From positions 980,361 to 1,044,360 of the forward strand of contig CBDHHR010001146.1 in assembly GCA_965263245.1 (NCBI GenBank): 64,000 nt of DNA, read 5' to 3'. The notes under the pieces are model-generated. The model saw nothing but the letters and a program-made list of their open reading frames with translations, was not told the DNA's origin and made no database searches. This DNA is from DT-68 sp965263245. GTDB lineage: Bacteria; Bacillota_I; Bacilli_A; Mycoplasmatales; Metamycoplasmataceae. Within the stretch, counting starts at the first letter, position 1. The number at the start of each line of letters is the position of its first letter. The position numbers were made by a program, and so were the translations under genes. Positions 39,236 through 51,872 of the stretch are shown piece after piece.

Positions 39236-42200
39236 ATGAGATTATTTTATGAAAACGATTTGGAAGAATCAATAATACAAGAATTAGCAAATAATGGTTG
39301 AGACACTAATTATCATTTCGAAAGAGAATTTTATAATTCTGCTTTTGATTGAGAAAAAATTAAAGAAAAAATTAAAGAAATTAACCATAATCTTGATGAA
39401 AAACTCATTAAAAAAGCTATTTTTGAAATTAAAAAAATTAATGGCTCTCATTTAGAACAAAACATCATTGGTTTTGACTTTTTAATAAAAGGAATTAAAG
39501 TTTTTGATGAAAAAATTAAAAGGTGAATTAATGTTAAATTATTTTCTAATAAAATTGATCAAAATCACTTTGGAGTAATTAAACAACTAAACTTTGTTGA
39601 TCAAAATAATACTCAAAGAATTCCTGACGTTGTTTGTTTTTTAAATGGTTTACCAATTATTGTTTTAGAATTAAAATCACAAATTGCTAACGAAAGACTT
39701 TATGAAGCTTATAAACAAAATCAATCACTAAAAAGGCAGTTTCCAAACCTTTACAGATTTAACATATTTGATTTTATTGCTAATGATCTAAATTTTAGAT
39801 ATGGTTCAATAACTGCAGATTTTAAAAGGTATTTTAGTGCTGGAAGATGAGATAAAAACAACAATGAAAATCCCGTTAAAAAAATTTTTTCAAAAGAAAG
39901 AATTTTAGATTTTATCAACACTTTTTCATTTTTTGATAATAAAAATGAAACAAAATACTTAGCGGGTCTTCACCAACTAGAAGCAGTTAAAAACACCATT
40001 AAAAAAATAAAAGAAGCAGACCATAAAGGTGGGGTAGTTTGACACACTCAAGGTTCTGGTAAATCTATAACAATGCTTTTTCTTGCAAAAGCAATTATTC
40101 AAAAGGTTGATAAAAAAGCAACAATAATTTTAATTACAGATCGAAACTCTTTAGATAAACAACTGTTTGGAAGGTTTAATCAAGCTTCTAAATACCTTCA
40201 TAATAAACCCGTTGAAATTGATTCAAGAAAAGACTTAATTAAAAAATTAAATGATAAAAAACACTTTGGAATTTACTTTACAACTGTTCAGAAATTTTGA
40301 AGTGAAACTGGAGTTCTTTCAAACCGAAAAGATATTTATATCTTGGTTGATGAAGCTCATAGAACTCAAAATAACATTGAAGGTAATAGAATCTTAAATA
40401 AAGAATCTGAAGAGTTTATCATAAAATATGGATTTGCAAAATTTATGCGTGATGCTTTCCCAAATGCAACTTTAACCGGTTTTACCGGAACACCATTAAT
40501 GAAAATTGATAAATCTACCATTGATATTTTTGGAAGTTATAATCATGTATATTCAATGAACGAGTCAGTTAGAGATAAATCAACTGTTCCAATTTATTAT
40601 GAATCACGTAAAGTTGATGTTCATTTAAATAAAGTTTACTTAAAAGAAATGGACCAAATTCAAAAAGATTATGCTAAAACTCTTAACATAGATGATGTTA
40701 TTTCTCAACAAAAAATGAACACTTTATTAAAATCAATTCAAAGAAATAAAGTTTTAGAAGATCCAGATGTTGTAAGAGCTAAGGTTAAAGATATTTTGCT
40801 TCACTTAAAAAAACGAGAAAGAGTTTTAAATGGTAAAGCAATGATTGTTGCTACTTCAAGAAAAGCAGCTTTTGAATATAAAAAACAAATTATTAATCTT
40901 GCACCGGAAAGAACAAAAACAACCATTTTAGTGATGACACATAACAATAAAGATTCAAAAGAAGAAGAAAAAATGATTGTTCCTAATTGAAAACGTGATC
41001 AAGTTGCTTTTGAATTTAGAAAATCCAATTCAATCTATAAAATTGCAATTGTTGTTAACATGTGACTTACAGGTTTTGATGTTCCTGATCTTGATGTTAT
41101 GTACATTGATAAAATCATAAAATATCATAACTTAATGCAAGCAATCGCTAGAGTTAACCGGGTTTTTAAAGATAAAGAATCAGGTTTAATTGTTGATTAT
41201 TTAGGAATTTGAAAAGAATTAAGTGAAGCACTAATTCAATACCAAAATAAAAATATTATAGAAATTGATATTATTCCTAAAGACATTGAAAGAGCAATGA
41301 CAAAATTAATTGATCAAATTAACGTTATGGAAAATAATTTTGTTAAAAACATTAAAAATTTTCCAAACCAAAATTCAAAGGAACAATACATTTTTATTCG
41401 TAATGCATTAAATACAATTCTTAGTTTTAATAAACAAAAAATCAATGAGTTTATTTTAAAAAGTAGGGAAATAAAAAGGTTAACAAAAATTTGTTTTACA
41501 AAAATTGATAAAAATCTTTTAGTAATGTCAAAAGGTATTCAAACCATTAATGCTTGATTAACTTCAAACAACACCTTAGATGATGAAAAATTAAATCTTA
41601 CAATTGAAAAAATGAAAATTGCCATTGAAAAAGCAGTTGATTCAAAAGAATCAGATGTAGAAGTTAAATCTACAAACATCAATAAAGATATTAATGAGGT
41701 TGCAAAGCTTTTAGAAGAAGAAGCTGAACAAATTAGAAAAAATAATCCTCAAGTTGCAAAAAAATTATTAATAAATTCAATTAGTGCTAGAATTAACTAT
41801 ATTAAAAAATTTAGACCTATTTTTGCTAAAAAAGCTTCTGATGAATTAAAAGAATTAATTAATAGAATAAATGAAGATGAAAAATTAGATGAACTTATTG
41901 AAAAATTAATTTATTTAGCAAAAAAAATAACGAATAAACAAAACATAAATCCCGAATTTAATGATCCTCATCTTCAAGCTTTTTTTTCAATTCTTGCCGA
42001 TGATGAATATTTAAAACGTAACAAAAATTCTGAAGTGTTAAAAAGAATTGCCAAAGAACTAATGGAAACAATTGAAACTAACATTACTGATCAATTTTAT
42101 AGATCAAAAAAAGTTCAAGATAAAATTGCTGTAAAATTAAAGATTTTATTAAAAACAAAATACAATTATCCACCAGATGAACTAAAAGGGATTTCTGGAA

Positions 42201-42274
42201 TATTAATTGATCAAATTAATCACATAATTAAAATAAACAGTGGATATTTTAGAAAAAAGAAGGAGATTGTCTAA
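39236..42274 (+). CDS. hsdR: Type I restriction enzyme, R (motor/nuclease) subunit
   Basis: 1012 residues, normal for HsdR. The N-terminal nuclease core is RIPDVVCFLNGLPIIVLELKS (D, then ExK). The SF2 motor follows: HTQGSGKSITM (Walker A), LVDEAHR (DEAH-type box), TGFTGTP, VVNMWLTGFDVP and QAIARVNRVF (motif VI). The C-terminal helical region ends YFRKKKEIV and contacts the methylase. It cuts DNA far from unmethylated sites after translocation. Its stop overlaps the hsdM start (TAATG), so the two are coupled. A hairpin-free leaderless start is used. Confidence 0.96.
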
Positions 42275-43791
42275 TGAACATTAAAGATATAGAAAAAAAA
42301 CTTTGGGATGCTGCTAACCAATTAAGAGGAAACATGTCAGCGGAAGAATACATGCACATTATTTTAGGAATTTTATCTTTAAAATACATTTCTGATAGAT
42401 TTGACAAAAGCAAAGAAAAAATCGAAAAACAAGGATTAAACATTGATATGTTTTCAGATAGTGAATTTTTTAGTGAATTTAACGCTTTTAAAGTACCGAA
42501 AGAATCACATTGAAACACAATTATGAATTATTCTCAAACTAATGAAATTGGTTTAAAAATGGATGAAGCTTTTGTTGAACTTGAAAAGAAAAATAAAATA
42601 TTAAAAGGACTTTTTAACAAAAATTACAATAAAGAAGGAATAGACCAAAATAAATTAGGTGAAGTTGTTAAAATTTTTTCTGATGAAGATTTTACAAATG
42701 CTCAAGAAGATATTATTGGAAGAATTTATGAATATTTTTTAGGAAAATTTTTTAAAGATCGTGGTCAAAAAGGTGGAGAATTTTACACTCCAAAAACAAT
42801 TGTTAATTTGATTGTTAATTTGATTAAACCACTTGAAGGTTTAATTTATGATCCTTGTTGCGGAACTGGTGGTATGCTTGTTCAAGCAAAAAGATACATT
42901 GATGAAAACGGAGGAAACATTGATAATGTTCTTGTCTATGGTCAAGAATACAACAGCATTACTTGAAAACTTGCAAAGTTAAATTTAGTTTTAAATGGTT
43001 TTCAATTAGAAGATAGATACAATAAAGGAGTACTTGGAGAAAAATCAGCTAATACATTTACAAATGATCAACATGTAAATGAAAAATTTGATTTTATAAT
43101 GGCCAATCCTCCTTTTAATATGAAAAATTGGGGAAGAGAACAACTTAAGAATGATCCGCGTTGAAGTTTTGGACTACCACCTAAAAATAATGCTAATTAT
43201 GCTTGACTTTCACATATAGTTTCAAAGCTTTCTTCAAAAGGAAAAGCCGGTATTGTCCTAGCTAATGGTTCTTTATCAAGCTCAGGTAAAGAAGAAGTTC
43301 AAATTAGAAAAAACATGGTTAAAGAAAATAAGGTTGATGCAATAATTACTTTACCGGACAAGTTATTTTACACAACAGGAATTCCAGCTTCTATTTGAAT
43401 ATTTAACAATGATAAAAAAACAGATAAAATTTTAATGCTGGATGGTTCTCAACTTGAAGGAAAAATGATTTCTAAAAAACTAAGAGAATTATCAAAAGAA
43501 GATGTTTTAAAATTTGATCAAGAGTATTTAAAACATTTAGAAGGTAAAGATATTGAAAAAATTGGTTTTGCAAAAACCATTGATAAAAAAGAGCTAGAAG
43601 AAAATGATTACTCTTTTGTTCCCGGTAGATATGTTGGTTTTAAAGAAGAAAAAATTGATAAAGAAAAAATCAAAAAGGAAATCAAAGAATCTAAAAAAGA
43701 ACTTAAAAAATTATTTAAAGAAATTGAAAAATTAACTCCTAAAGTTGAAGAAGCAATTGATAAAGCAATTAAATTTAAAGATGAAAATTAA
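42274..43791 (+). CDS. hsdM: Type I restriction enzyme, M (adenine methylase) subunit
   Basis: 505 residues. The N-terminal helical domain begins MNIKDIEKKLWDAANQLRGNMSAEEY. The methyltransferase core has GGEFYTPKTIV, motif I DPCCGTGGMLVQA and motif IV NPPFN, the N6-adenine type. The C-terminus is a long charged coiled coil (residues 430-505) for contact with HsdS. GGAG precedes the ATG inside hsdR. It needs an HsdS to recognise DNA. Four hsdS genes or gene remnants lie in the window, two intact. Confidence 0.96.
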
Positions 43792-43795
43792 ATTC

Positions 43796-44926
43796 TTAAT
43801 TAATAAATAAATCAATCATTAAAAATTTAATTTTTTTAATTTTTTGAATATTTTTTTTAATAGTTAAATAAAAATTGGAAATTTCTTGGTTAAATTTTTT
43901 GATAAAAACTTTTAGATTTAAAATATCACTATGAGAAATATTTTTTTGAGCTGCCCCTTTTGCTTTTTTTAATAACTTTATTTTATTTATTTCTATTATT
44001 GATTTAATTTCTAAAAAATATTTTGTTTTTAATTGAAGTGTTCTTTGATTTCCCACTCAATTTTCTTCACCAATTACATCTGCTGAACCAATTGTTCCTG
44101 ATAAACCTGTTATTAAATCTCCAATATTTAATTTATTCTTTTTAAAATGATTAGATTTGTTGAATTTATCTTTGTTTTGAATATTTTTTATTGTAAAAAT
44201 TTTATATTTTCCATAATCATCAATGTGTTCTTTTTTATAAGCAAAACCATTTGAATAATCGTCAATTATTTTATTTATTTTTATTTTTTCATTATTATTT
44301 GTTTGAATATTTTTTGAATAATTTTCAATTTTTAAAATAATATTTTTCATTATTTTTATTAAATTTTCTATTGGTTTAACAATATTTATTAAATTTTTTA
44401 AATCATCTTTTGTATTTTTAATATTATCAATTCTTACGCATTGTGAGTAATTTAAAAAAAGCTTTTCATAAGGTTTAATAATGTCTATTATTTGTTTTTG
44501 AGTTTTTAAAGATGGTAAATTTATTGTAAAATTACTTATTGTATTTATAGATAAATTTTGTTGTGCTCCGCCTATTGCTCTTTTTTTAATTTTATATGAA
44601 TTTTTTAATAAAAAATAATATAAAAATTTGTTAAAACAAATGTTTTTATAACAATTAAAAACACATATTGCTTGATTAACATACATATTTTCTCCAAGGT
44701 ATCCTACTTTACCAGCAGTTGCACCATACATAGCCATTAATACAGAATTTTTTAAAAATGGGTCTTTTTTAGAATTTATTTTTTCTTTTGAAAAAGAAAC
44801 ATTTGCTTTTATTTCACCAGATGACAATCATTTTAAGTTTCCATTAGTTCAAAAATCTTTATTTTTTCTTGAAGGTGTAGAGCCACTTTTCATTTTAGCA
44901 ATTTCCCCAAGTTTATAAATTGTCAT
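43796..44926 (-). CDS. hsdS: Type I specificity subunit, intact, opposite strand to hsdRM (copy S1)
   Basis: 376 residues with two target recognition domains. TRD1 follows MTIYKLGEIAKMKSGSTPSR and ends at the central conserved segment NLPSLKTQKQIIDIIKPYEK. TRD2 follows and ends in the second coiled coil. It is tail-to-tail with hsdM, 4 nt apart. Its upstream flank (44927-45000, with TATAAT near 44990 and an AAAGG site) is nearly the same as that of copy S4 at 58720-58789. S1 and S4 are the two uninterrupted copies. The central segment carries a 28-bp site shared with S2-S4 that could mediate inversion. Confidence 0.92.
44472..44499 (-). repeat. Shared site in hsdS S1 (putative inversion crossover)
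   Basis: Minus strand AAAAACAAATAATAGACATT followed by ATTAAACC, within the region encoding QKQIIDII. Near-identical copies lie in S2 (46253-46280), S3 (57897-57924) and S4 (59256-59283), inverted within each pair. Confidence 0.6.
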
Positions 44927-45073
44927 TAAAAAACCTTTCTAATTAAAATTAAATGTAAGTATTTTTAACTACACTATTAAACTATATTATAAAGGAGAAA
45001 AATGCAAAACTACATTAATTTTTTAAAAAGAATTTATTATAGTATTCTATTAACACAATAAAATCTTATTTTT

Positions 45074-45754
45074 GACATTTGTAAATATTTATAGGTAGTT
45101 TCTATTTTATGATATGTAGACTAGTAAAAAAAGAAATCATTAACTATACCAATGTTCCTGGATTAGCAGCCTGGTTACATAACAATGTGTGTTATTTCAT
45201 CTTCTTAAATTTAAAAATGACAGGAGTATATTTAATTTCCAAGAACTTAAGCTTTGCCGTTCAAATCCTTAATGTTTTAGTTGTAATACATGCAACTTTT
45301 TTCAACAATTTTGTGGTTTCGTTATTGTGAAAAATTTCTCTAATGATTTAGATCCTTTACCTTTAACAACGATTGTTATTCGTTTTTGATTTCTAAACAG
45401 GATTATGAATTTCGGAAACTCTTATTCCTGTTTAGAAATAAAAAACGAATAATAATCATTTTTATAGGTAAAGGATCTAAATCATTAGAGAAATTTTTTA
45501 CAATAACGAAACCACAAGATTGTAGAAAAAACTGGCATGTATTACAACTAAAACATTAAGGAATAGAACGGCAAAGCTTAAGTTCTTTTAAATTAAATAT
45601 TCTTCTGTCCTTTTTAAATTTAAGAAGATGAAATGCAATACACATTGTAATGTAACCAAGCTGCTAATCCAGGAACATTGGTATATTTAATTATTTCTTT
45701 TTTTATTAGTCTACATATCATAAAATAAATTTTCTATAAATATTTACAAATGTC
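45074..45754. repeat. 680-bp near-perfect inverted repeat built of two decayed tyrosine recombinase fragments
   Basis: Left arm 45074-45407 and right arm 45421-45754, about 334 bp each and roughly 85-90% identical, separated by 13 bp. Read outward from the centre each arm shows broken frames with a GKGSK piece (the beta-hairpin Lys region of tyrosine recombinases), and in the left arm IETTYKYL, matching the catalytic-Tyr region. Stops and frame changes make both arms nonfunctional. It lies between the head-to-head hsdS copies S1 and S2, where an inversion recombinase gene would be expected. Confidence 0.65.
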
Positions 45755-45872
45755 AAAAAAAGATAATTTAAAAATATATAATAAATTTTTTTAAAATAAT
45801 TATTTTTTAAATCTTTATATAGTTTAAAATTATTAAAAATCTTAATTTTTTTTTTTTTTCTTATGTTTTTTA

Positions 45873-46833
45873 ATGACAATTTATAAACTTGGAGATTGTT
45901 TTGAAATAATTTCAGGTAGAAAAAATATTTCTAAAAAAGGTAAAACAATTGTTGTAGGTTCTGGAGGAATTTTTGGAACAACAAGTGATAAAGAAACTTA
46001 TAATGGTTATACATTTTCTTTACCAAGAAAAGGAACAATGAAAATATTTCAATATAATCAATCTATTTTTAATGTTGATACAGCTTTTCTAGTTGGAAAT
46101 AACAAAAATAATAAAATTATTAAAAAGTATTTATTTTATTTTTTTAAAAAATTATAATAATTGAAAAAACATAATAAACGGTTCTACAAGACCTGCAACA
46201 AGAATTTCTGATTGAAAAAAACTTTCAATAAATATTCCATCTTTAAAAACACAAAAACAAATAATAGACATTATTGAACCTATTGAAAAATTAGAATTAA
46301 AAATAAAAAAGTTAAATAAAATCATTAATTTTATTACTAAAAATACTTCTATTATTGCTAGTGAAAAAAATAATTACAATTTTGAAAAAGGATTATTACC
46401 AATTAAAAATCAAGTCGGAACTACTCCGTTTTTAAATGTTTCAGCCGCTAACAATAAAATTAATAGATATGTACTAAATGAATCAAACATAAAAATAGGT
46501 GATATTACTATTTCACTAGATGGAAACACCGGTTTAGTAAATAATGCTTTAGAAGGTTTTAACGGATATTTATTTAAAGTAACTTCTAAAAAATGAAAAA
46601 ATTATCAAATTTATTATTCTTTAAAAAATAAAATAAATCAAAAAATCATTAAAATAAATGAAACTGGAACAACTATAAAACATTCTCCAAAATCTAAAAA
46701 AGAAATTCTTCATTTAAATTTTTTAGAAGATTTTCTTTTAAAAGAAATATTTAATCTAGAAATTTTTACATTTAAAATTACCAAAAAATTAAAAAGGTTA
46801 AAAAATACTTTAATTAAGCTTTTAATAAATTAG
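45873..46833 (+). pseudogene. hsdS: hsdS copy S2, interrupted by a frameshift in a T7 run
   Basis: Starts MTIYKLGDCFEIISGRKN, continues to KKYLFYFF, then changes frame at T7 (46139-46145). With T6 it continues LKNYNNWKNIINGSTRPATR, passes the central segment IPSLKTQKQIIDIIEPIEK and a second TRD (NVSAANNKINRYVLNESNIK), and ends KLLIN, 319 residues in all. Its 5' flank resembles that of S3, not the promoter-bearing flank of S1 and S4, so it is probably a silent partner that can be joined to an active promoter by inversion. The T7 could also switch it by slippage. Confidence 0.8.
46253..46280 (+). repeat. Shared site in hsdS S2
   Basis: AAAAACAAATAATAGACATT followed by ATTGAACC, inverted relative to the S1 copy 1.75 kb away. 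Confidence 0.6.
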
Positions 46834-46911
46834 TATGTTTTAAAATATTTTAAAACACATTATTTATTAATAAATCATTATAAGGTAAAAATTACTTTAA
46901 AAAAGTCTTGT

Positions 46912-46923
46912 TATAATTATTTT
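46912..46923 (+). promoter_or_regulatory. Leaderless promoter of the RecQ-like gene
   Basis: TATAAT at 46912-46917, six nt before the ATG, with no ribosome binding site. Confidence 0.55.
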
Positions 46924-49857
46924 ATGAAAAAAATTTTAGTAGATTTAGAAAAAAAAGAAAAAATAATAAACATTGATCTTGATTGATTAAATAAAACTAA
47001 TAAAAAAATTAATAAAAAAAAGAAAATTGTTTTATCAAATTATGAATATGATTCTATAATAAAAAATAAAAATTTTTTTAATTTAAAAAATATTGAATTT
47101 ATTTTTAAAAATAAATTTGGTTATTTGAATTTTATCTTTGAAAAAAAGAAAGAGAAATATGATTTAAAATTTTTTGATAATATTGATATTTATAAAACAA
47201 AATGATATGTTTATAAAGATGTAAAATTTAAAAATGAAATTTTCTTTATTAAAAATATAGATAATATTAATTCATTAATAGAAAAAATTTTAGAGTATAG
47301 AATGCAAAAAGAAATATATTATTCAAACATCTCCAATAACCCTTTAAAATATTTAAAAAAATGATCTAAAATTTTTAACATTGCAACAAAAAAAGAACAA
47401 ACAATTTTTAATAAATTAGATTATTATGATTATGATGTTAGTAAATTTGCTAAGTTAAAATTTAAAGATAATTTTGTATGAAAAAAATATGAAATTTATA
47501 AATCTCCTGATATTAATAACAAAACAATAAAAGTTTCACAAGAAAACATTATACAATCATTGTATAAAAATGCTATTAATGCAATTGAAAACAAAAATTA
47601 TAAAAATCATTTTATAACTGCTCCAACTGGTGCTGGTAAATCTTTAATGTTTCAAAGCTTAGCATATTTATTATCTGAAAATTATAAAAGAATTACAATT
47701 GTTGTATCTCCGTTAATAGCATTAATGAATGACCAAGTAAATGAAATGAAAAAAATATATTCTAAAGTTGGTGCAATTCATTCTGATTTATCTTATATTG
47801 ACAAAATAAATGTAATTGAAAAAATAGAAAAAAATAAAATTTCAATTATTTATGTTTCACCTGAAACTTTACTTGCAAATAATTATGAAAAATTATTTGC
47901 AAGTAGAAAAATGGGTGCTTTAATAATTGATGAAGCTCACATCGTAACAACTTGAGGAAAAGGTTTTAGACCTGATTATTGATATTTAGATAGTTGAATA
48001 AAAAGAGAAAGAGAAAAAAATAAATTTTTAATTGCAACTTTTACTGCGACTGCTTCATATCATATAACTAACAATGATGCAATGAATAATGAAACAAAAA
48101 CTAATTTATTAATGAATGATACAATAGAAATAATTGCTCCCGCTTATAGAAAAGATATAAATTTTCAGATATTTTCAGATATAAAAAAACAAATGCAAAA
48201 AATAGAATATCAAGATTATAAATTTAAAAAAATTTTTAATTTTATTAAAGATAATATTAATGAAAAAATTTTAATATATTTTCCTTATAAAACTCAATTA
48301 AAATATTGTTATCAATTTTTAAAAAAAAATAATATTAAAACTTTGATGTATGAAGGAGATATGGAAAAATATGATAAAAAAGAATCTTTTGAAAAATATA
48401 AAAATGGAACAATAAAAATTATGCTTGCAACAAAAGCATTTGGTATGGGCATTGATATAATAGACATAAAATATGTAATTCATTATGCTTTAACTGGAAC
48501 ACTTAGTGATTATTTACAAGAAGTGGGAAGAGCAGCAAGAAAAACAAAAATTAATGGTTTTGGAATTAGTTTTCCAGTAAAAAGCAATAAATCACCTTCA
48601 ACAGATGAATTTACTTTTATAAAAACATTATATGGAATGTCATCAATAAAAATTTTTGAATTAATATACATAATCAAAGCAATTATTTATAAATATGAAA
48701 AAGAAAATAAACGAAATTTAATAATGTCTTTTGAATCTTTATCAACAAATACTTTTATTTCAACAAAAAATAATTCTGATATTGAAACAAGATTAAAAAC
48801 TTGTTTTATAATGCTACAAAGAGATTTATCAAATAAATCTGGTTTTCCTCCTTTGATAATTAGACCTTCTGGTATTTTTACAAAAGCATTTGTTTATAGA
48901 AAAAATAATAAAAAAGATGAATATAATAATTACTTAAAAAAATATAAATTTTTTAATAGTATTTATAAAATAGATCTAGAAGGAATATGAAAAAAATATT
49001 TTGATGAAATTTCATTTCCAAAGTTTAAATTTATTTTTTATTCTGATAAAAAAATATTAGAACATCTAAAAACGAAAAATAAATTAAAAGAAAAAGAATA
49101 TTTAAATTTTAAAAAATTAAAAAATAATTATTACCCTAGACAAATAATTAAAATCAACGAAAGTAAGAATTTATTAATAAAAATTGAAGAAGCCTATAAT
49201 TTTGCTCAAAAAATATTAGATGAATTGTTAAAAAATAGAAACAATGAAAAACAGATAAAACAAAAAAATATTCAAAGTGTTGCTAAAAAACTTTCAATAT
49301 CAAAATATGTTATTGAAGAATTTTTACTTAATTTACTACATTATGATAAGTTTATTAGACAAAATAATGTTGATATGATTATAAAAACTAAGGAAATTAA
49401 TTTAATTTCTAACAACAAATGAAAAATTGAAAATTCTATTTTTTCATTTATTAGAAAAATTTATTTAAATTTAAAAGAACATTTAGAAATTTCAAATAGA
49501 ATTAACAAAAATATTTTTATTTTTCCAATGTCTTTTTCAAAAAATAGTTCATACAAAAAAACAATTAAGCAAATTAAATTATTTGAATCTACTAATAAAT
49601 TTAATACTGAAATTATTATGGGTGAAAATTTAAAAGCTTCTATACGTGTAAACTCAATATATGTACTAAAACAAATATTAGAAAATAATTATAAAGAAGG
49701 AAATCAATATATAAATTCATCAAAGAAAAAACATGAAAATTCAATTAAAGTTTTAAATGAATTTTTCTTTTCAAAAATGAACCAAAATGAATTAAAAAAA
49801 TTTATTGAAAAACATTTTTTAATGAATTTAAAAAAAGATAAAAAAGAAGAATTTTAA
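46924..49857 (+). CDS. RecQ-like SF2 DNA helicase, large defence-type form
   Basis: 977 residues. The helicase core carries Walker A APTGAGKS (233-240), VVSPLIALMNDQV (motif Ia), YVSPETLL, DEAH at 336-339 (IIDEAHIVTTWGKGFRPDY, as in RecQ DEAHCxSxWGHDFRPxY), TFTATA, LATKAFGMGID and QEVGRAARK at 532-540. RecQ unwinds DNA 3'-5'. The extra 210 N-terminal and about 430 C-terminal residues are unlike housekeeping RecQ; the C-terminus has winged-helix-like patches. Mollicutes often lack RecQ, and large RecQ-like helicases occur in defence islands. Its neighbours are type I R-M and an RloA/RloB pair, and its start is leaderless. It is probably a defence component, possibly stand-alone. Confidence 0.82.
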
Positions 49858-49892
49858 AAATACAACATTTATTTTTGTTAAAGTAAAAAAAA

Positions 49893-50564
49893 TTAATTTT
49901 TATTTGATTCTTCAATTAAATTTAATATTTTTACAAAATTAGTTTCACCATTACTAGACAATCTTTTTTTCATGTTAATTAAAAGATTATTATTAGTGTC
50001 AATATTAGCTTTTTCCATAACACGATAAAATAAATTTCTATTACTTTTTAATTTAAATTTGTCTTTTGATTCATAATGCATTTTTTGACAAAGTTGCTTT
50101 ATTGATAATAGTTCTTTTTGAAAAAATTTACCAATTAATCCTTGTTCTATACCTTTTTTAAAAATTAAACATTCATATTCAATATTTTTAGAATTTTTTT
50201 TAGAATTTTTTAATAAATTGTAATTTTTATTAAAATTATTTTTTCGTTTTGTTGTATCTCAAATACAAAAAATATAAATAGTATCAAAAATATTATTATC
50301 AAAAATATTAATTTTTTCTTTAACATTTTTTGGTGAAATTTTATATTCTAATTTACCAAAAAAATTATTAACAAATTTTTCAAAATTTTTAATATTTCCA
50401 TCAATACCAAAAGGATAAATAAAAGAAATTTTTTTATATTTATCTTTTATAGAATTAATAAATTGTTCAAAAAAATTTATTTCTGTATAAGCTTTTTTTG
50501 CTTCTAAAATTGCAAATACAATAACTTTGTTATTTTTTGCTAAGTTCATATAAAACTTCATCAA
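49893..50564 (-). CDS. RloB / AbiLii-like TOPRIM-type partner
   Basis: 223 residues. The order KVIVFAILEAKKAYTEINFF, later FDTIYIFCIWDTTKRKNN, matches the RloB pattern of an Ile-rich strand with an acidic residue, TExxFF helix, and a strand ending in D for a TOPRIM-like fold. The usual EGxxTE and DxD are reduced to LEAxxxYTE and WDTTK, so catalysis is uncertain. The start codon lies 35 nt inside the end of the ATPase gene, so the two are co-translated. In AbiL, RloAB and PARIS-type pairs an ABC-like ATPase senses phage and a TOPRIM-type partner acts as toxin. Confidence 0.62.
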
Positions 50565-51753
50565 TTTCAGAACTAGATGGATGAGAAGAAATTTCTTCGG
50601 TAATAAATTTTTTATAAAAACTATTATCTTCTCTTAAAATTGAACCTACTTTCCTAATTTTAAGAAGATCTTCATTTTGAATTACTCAAACTGCATGACG
50701 ATGAAGATTTTCCATAACACTTGGTGAATGTGTTGTAAAAATAAGTTGACAATTAGATAAATTTTTTGATAACAATTTGAATAAAAAATCAACTAATTTT
50801 GCGTGTAAATAATTATTAATTTCATCAGCAATAAAAATTGTTAAATCTTTTTTTGATCTAGAATTTTCAATTATTAATATTGCAATAAATTTTAAAATTT
50901 TAATTGTTCCTGTGGAAAGCTGATTGAATGATATTATAGTTTTATTATTCATATGCAAACTGGTAAATTTAATTTTTTTAGCATTATCAATTGTAAAATT
51001 TATTTCTTTTACATTATCATCAATCATTCTTAAAATCAAATTATATGTTTTTTGACCAATTAATTCAATTAATTTTCATTGTAAATTTAAAATTGATTTA
51101 AATTCATTTAAATCATTATTAAAATGTAATGCTCCAAAAAAAACTGTCTTAGGAAATATTTCCATTTCAATTGATTGATTATTTTTATAAACTGAACGAT
51201 TTAAATTATTTTTTCTAAAATTTAATTTAATTTTATAAATATCTTTTTTGTTTTTGAAAAACATTTCTATTTCAATTGGATTTTTTTGATCATTAGAACA
51301 AGAATTAAATGTTTTTTCTAAAAATTCATCATATTCACTTGGAAATAATTTTCTTTTATTTTCAAATGTAAGTTGTAAAAAATTATGAATTAATTTATTA
51401 TTTCTAACAATAATATTTTTTAAATCATCATTATCATTGATATCATTAATATTGATTATTTTATTTTCAATATTTGATTTATTAATTATATTTTCGCTAT
51501 AAAATTGATTAAATAATATTTCAGGACGAAAAATTAAATCAATAGTAATTTTTATTGCATCAATTATTGATGTTTTTCCAGAAGCATTTTTACCCATAAA
51601 ACCAATTATTGATGGAATTAACGAATTATCTTCATTTTTAAACATCAAATTATCTTTTAATATTTCTTTAGTTTTGTTTGAAACGCTAAAATCAATTTCT
51701 TGTTTTTCACTAATTCCTTCAAAATTTTTAATAATTATTTTTTGTAATAACAT
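50530..51753 (-). CDS. RloA / AbiLi-like ABC-type ATPase
   Basis: 407 residues. It starts MLLQKIIIKNFEGISEKQEIDFS, the N-terminal strand set of SMC/RecF-type ATPases. Walker A is GFMGKNASGKTS at about 50-61. The signature-like FNQLSTGTIKILKF, Walker B LTIFIADEINNYLH and the H-loop LIFTTHSPSVME are all present near residues 270-345. This is the layout of RloA/AbiLi and OLD-like defence ATPases without a TOPRIM domain. It is preceded by GGAGATAAATAA. It overlaps its rloB-like partner, giving a two-gene abortive-infection module. Confidence 0.75.
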
Positions 51754-51872
51754 TTTATTTATCTCCTTTAATTTTAAAAATTTATATCTTCATTATAACA
51801 AAAAAATAAAATCTAATGTAAAAAAATTACAATAGAAAATCATTAATGTGATTTTTATTTTAAAATTATTAC

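Noticed and set aside
45109..45330. 73-codon open frame in the left arm of the inverted repeat
   Set aside because: It lies on the strand opposite to the recombinase-like reading, is not preserved in the right arm, and has no family resemblance.
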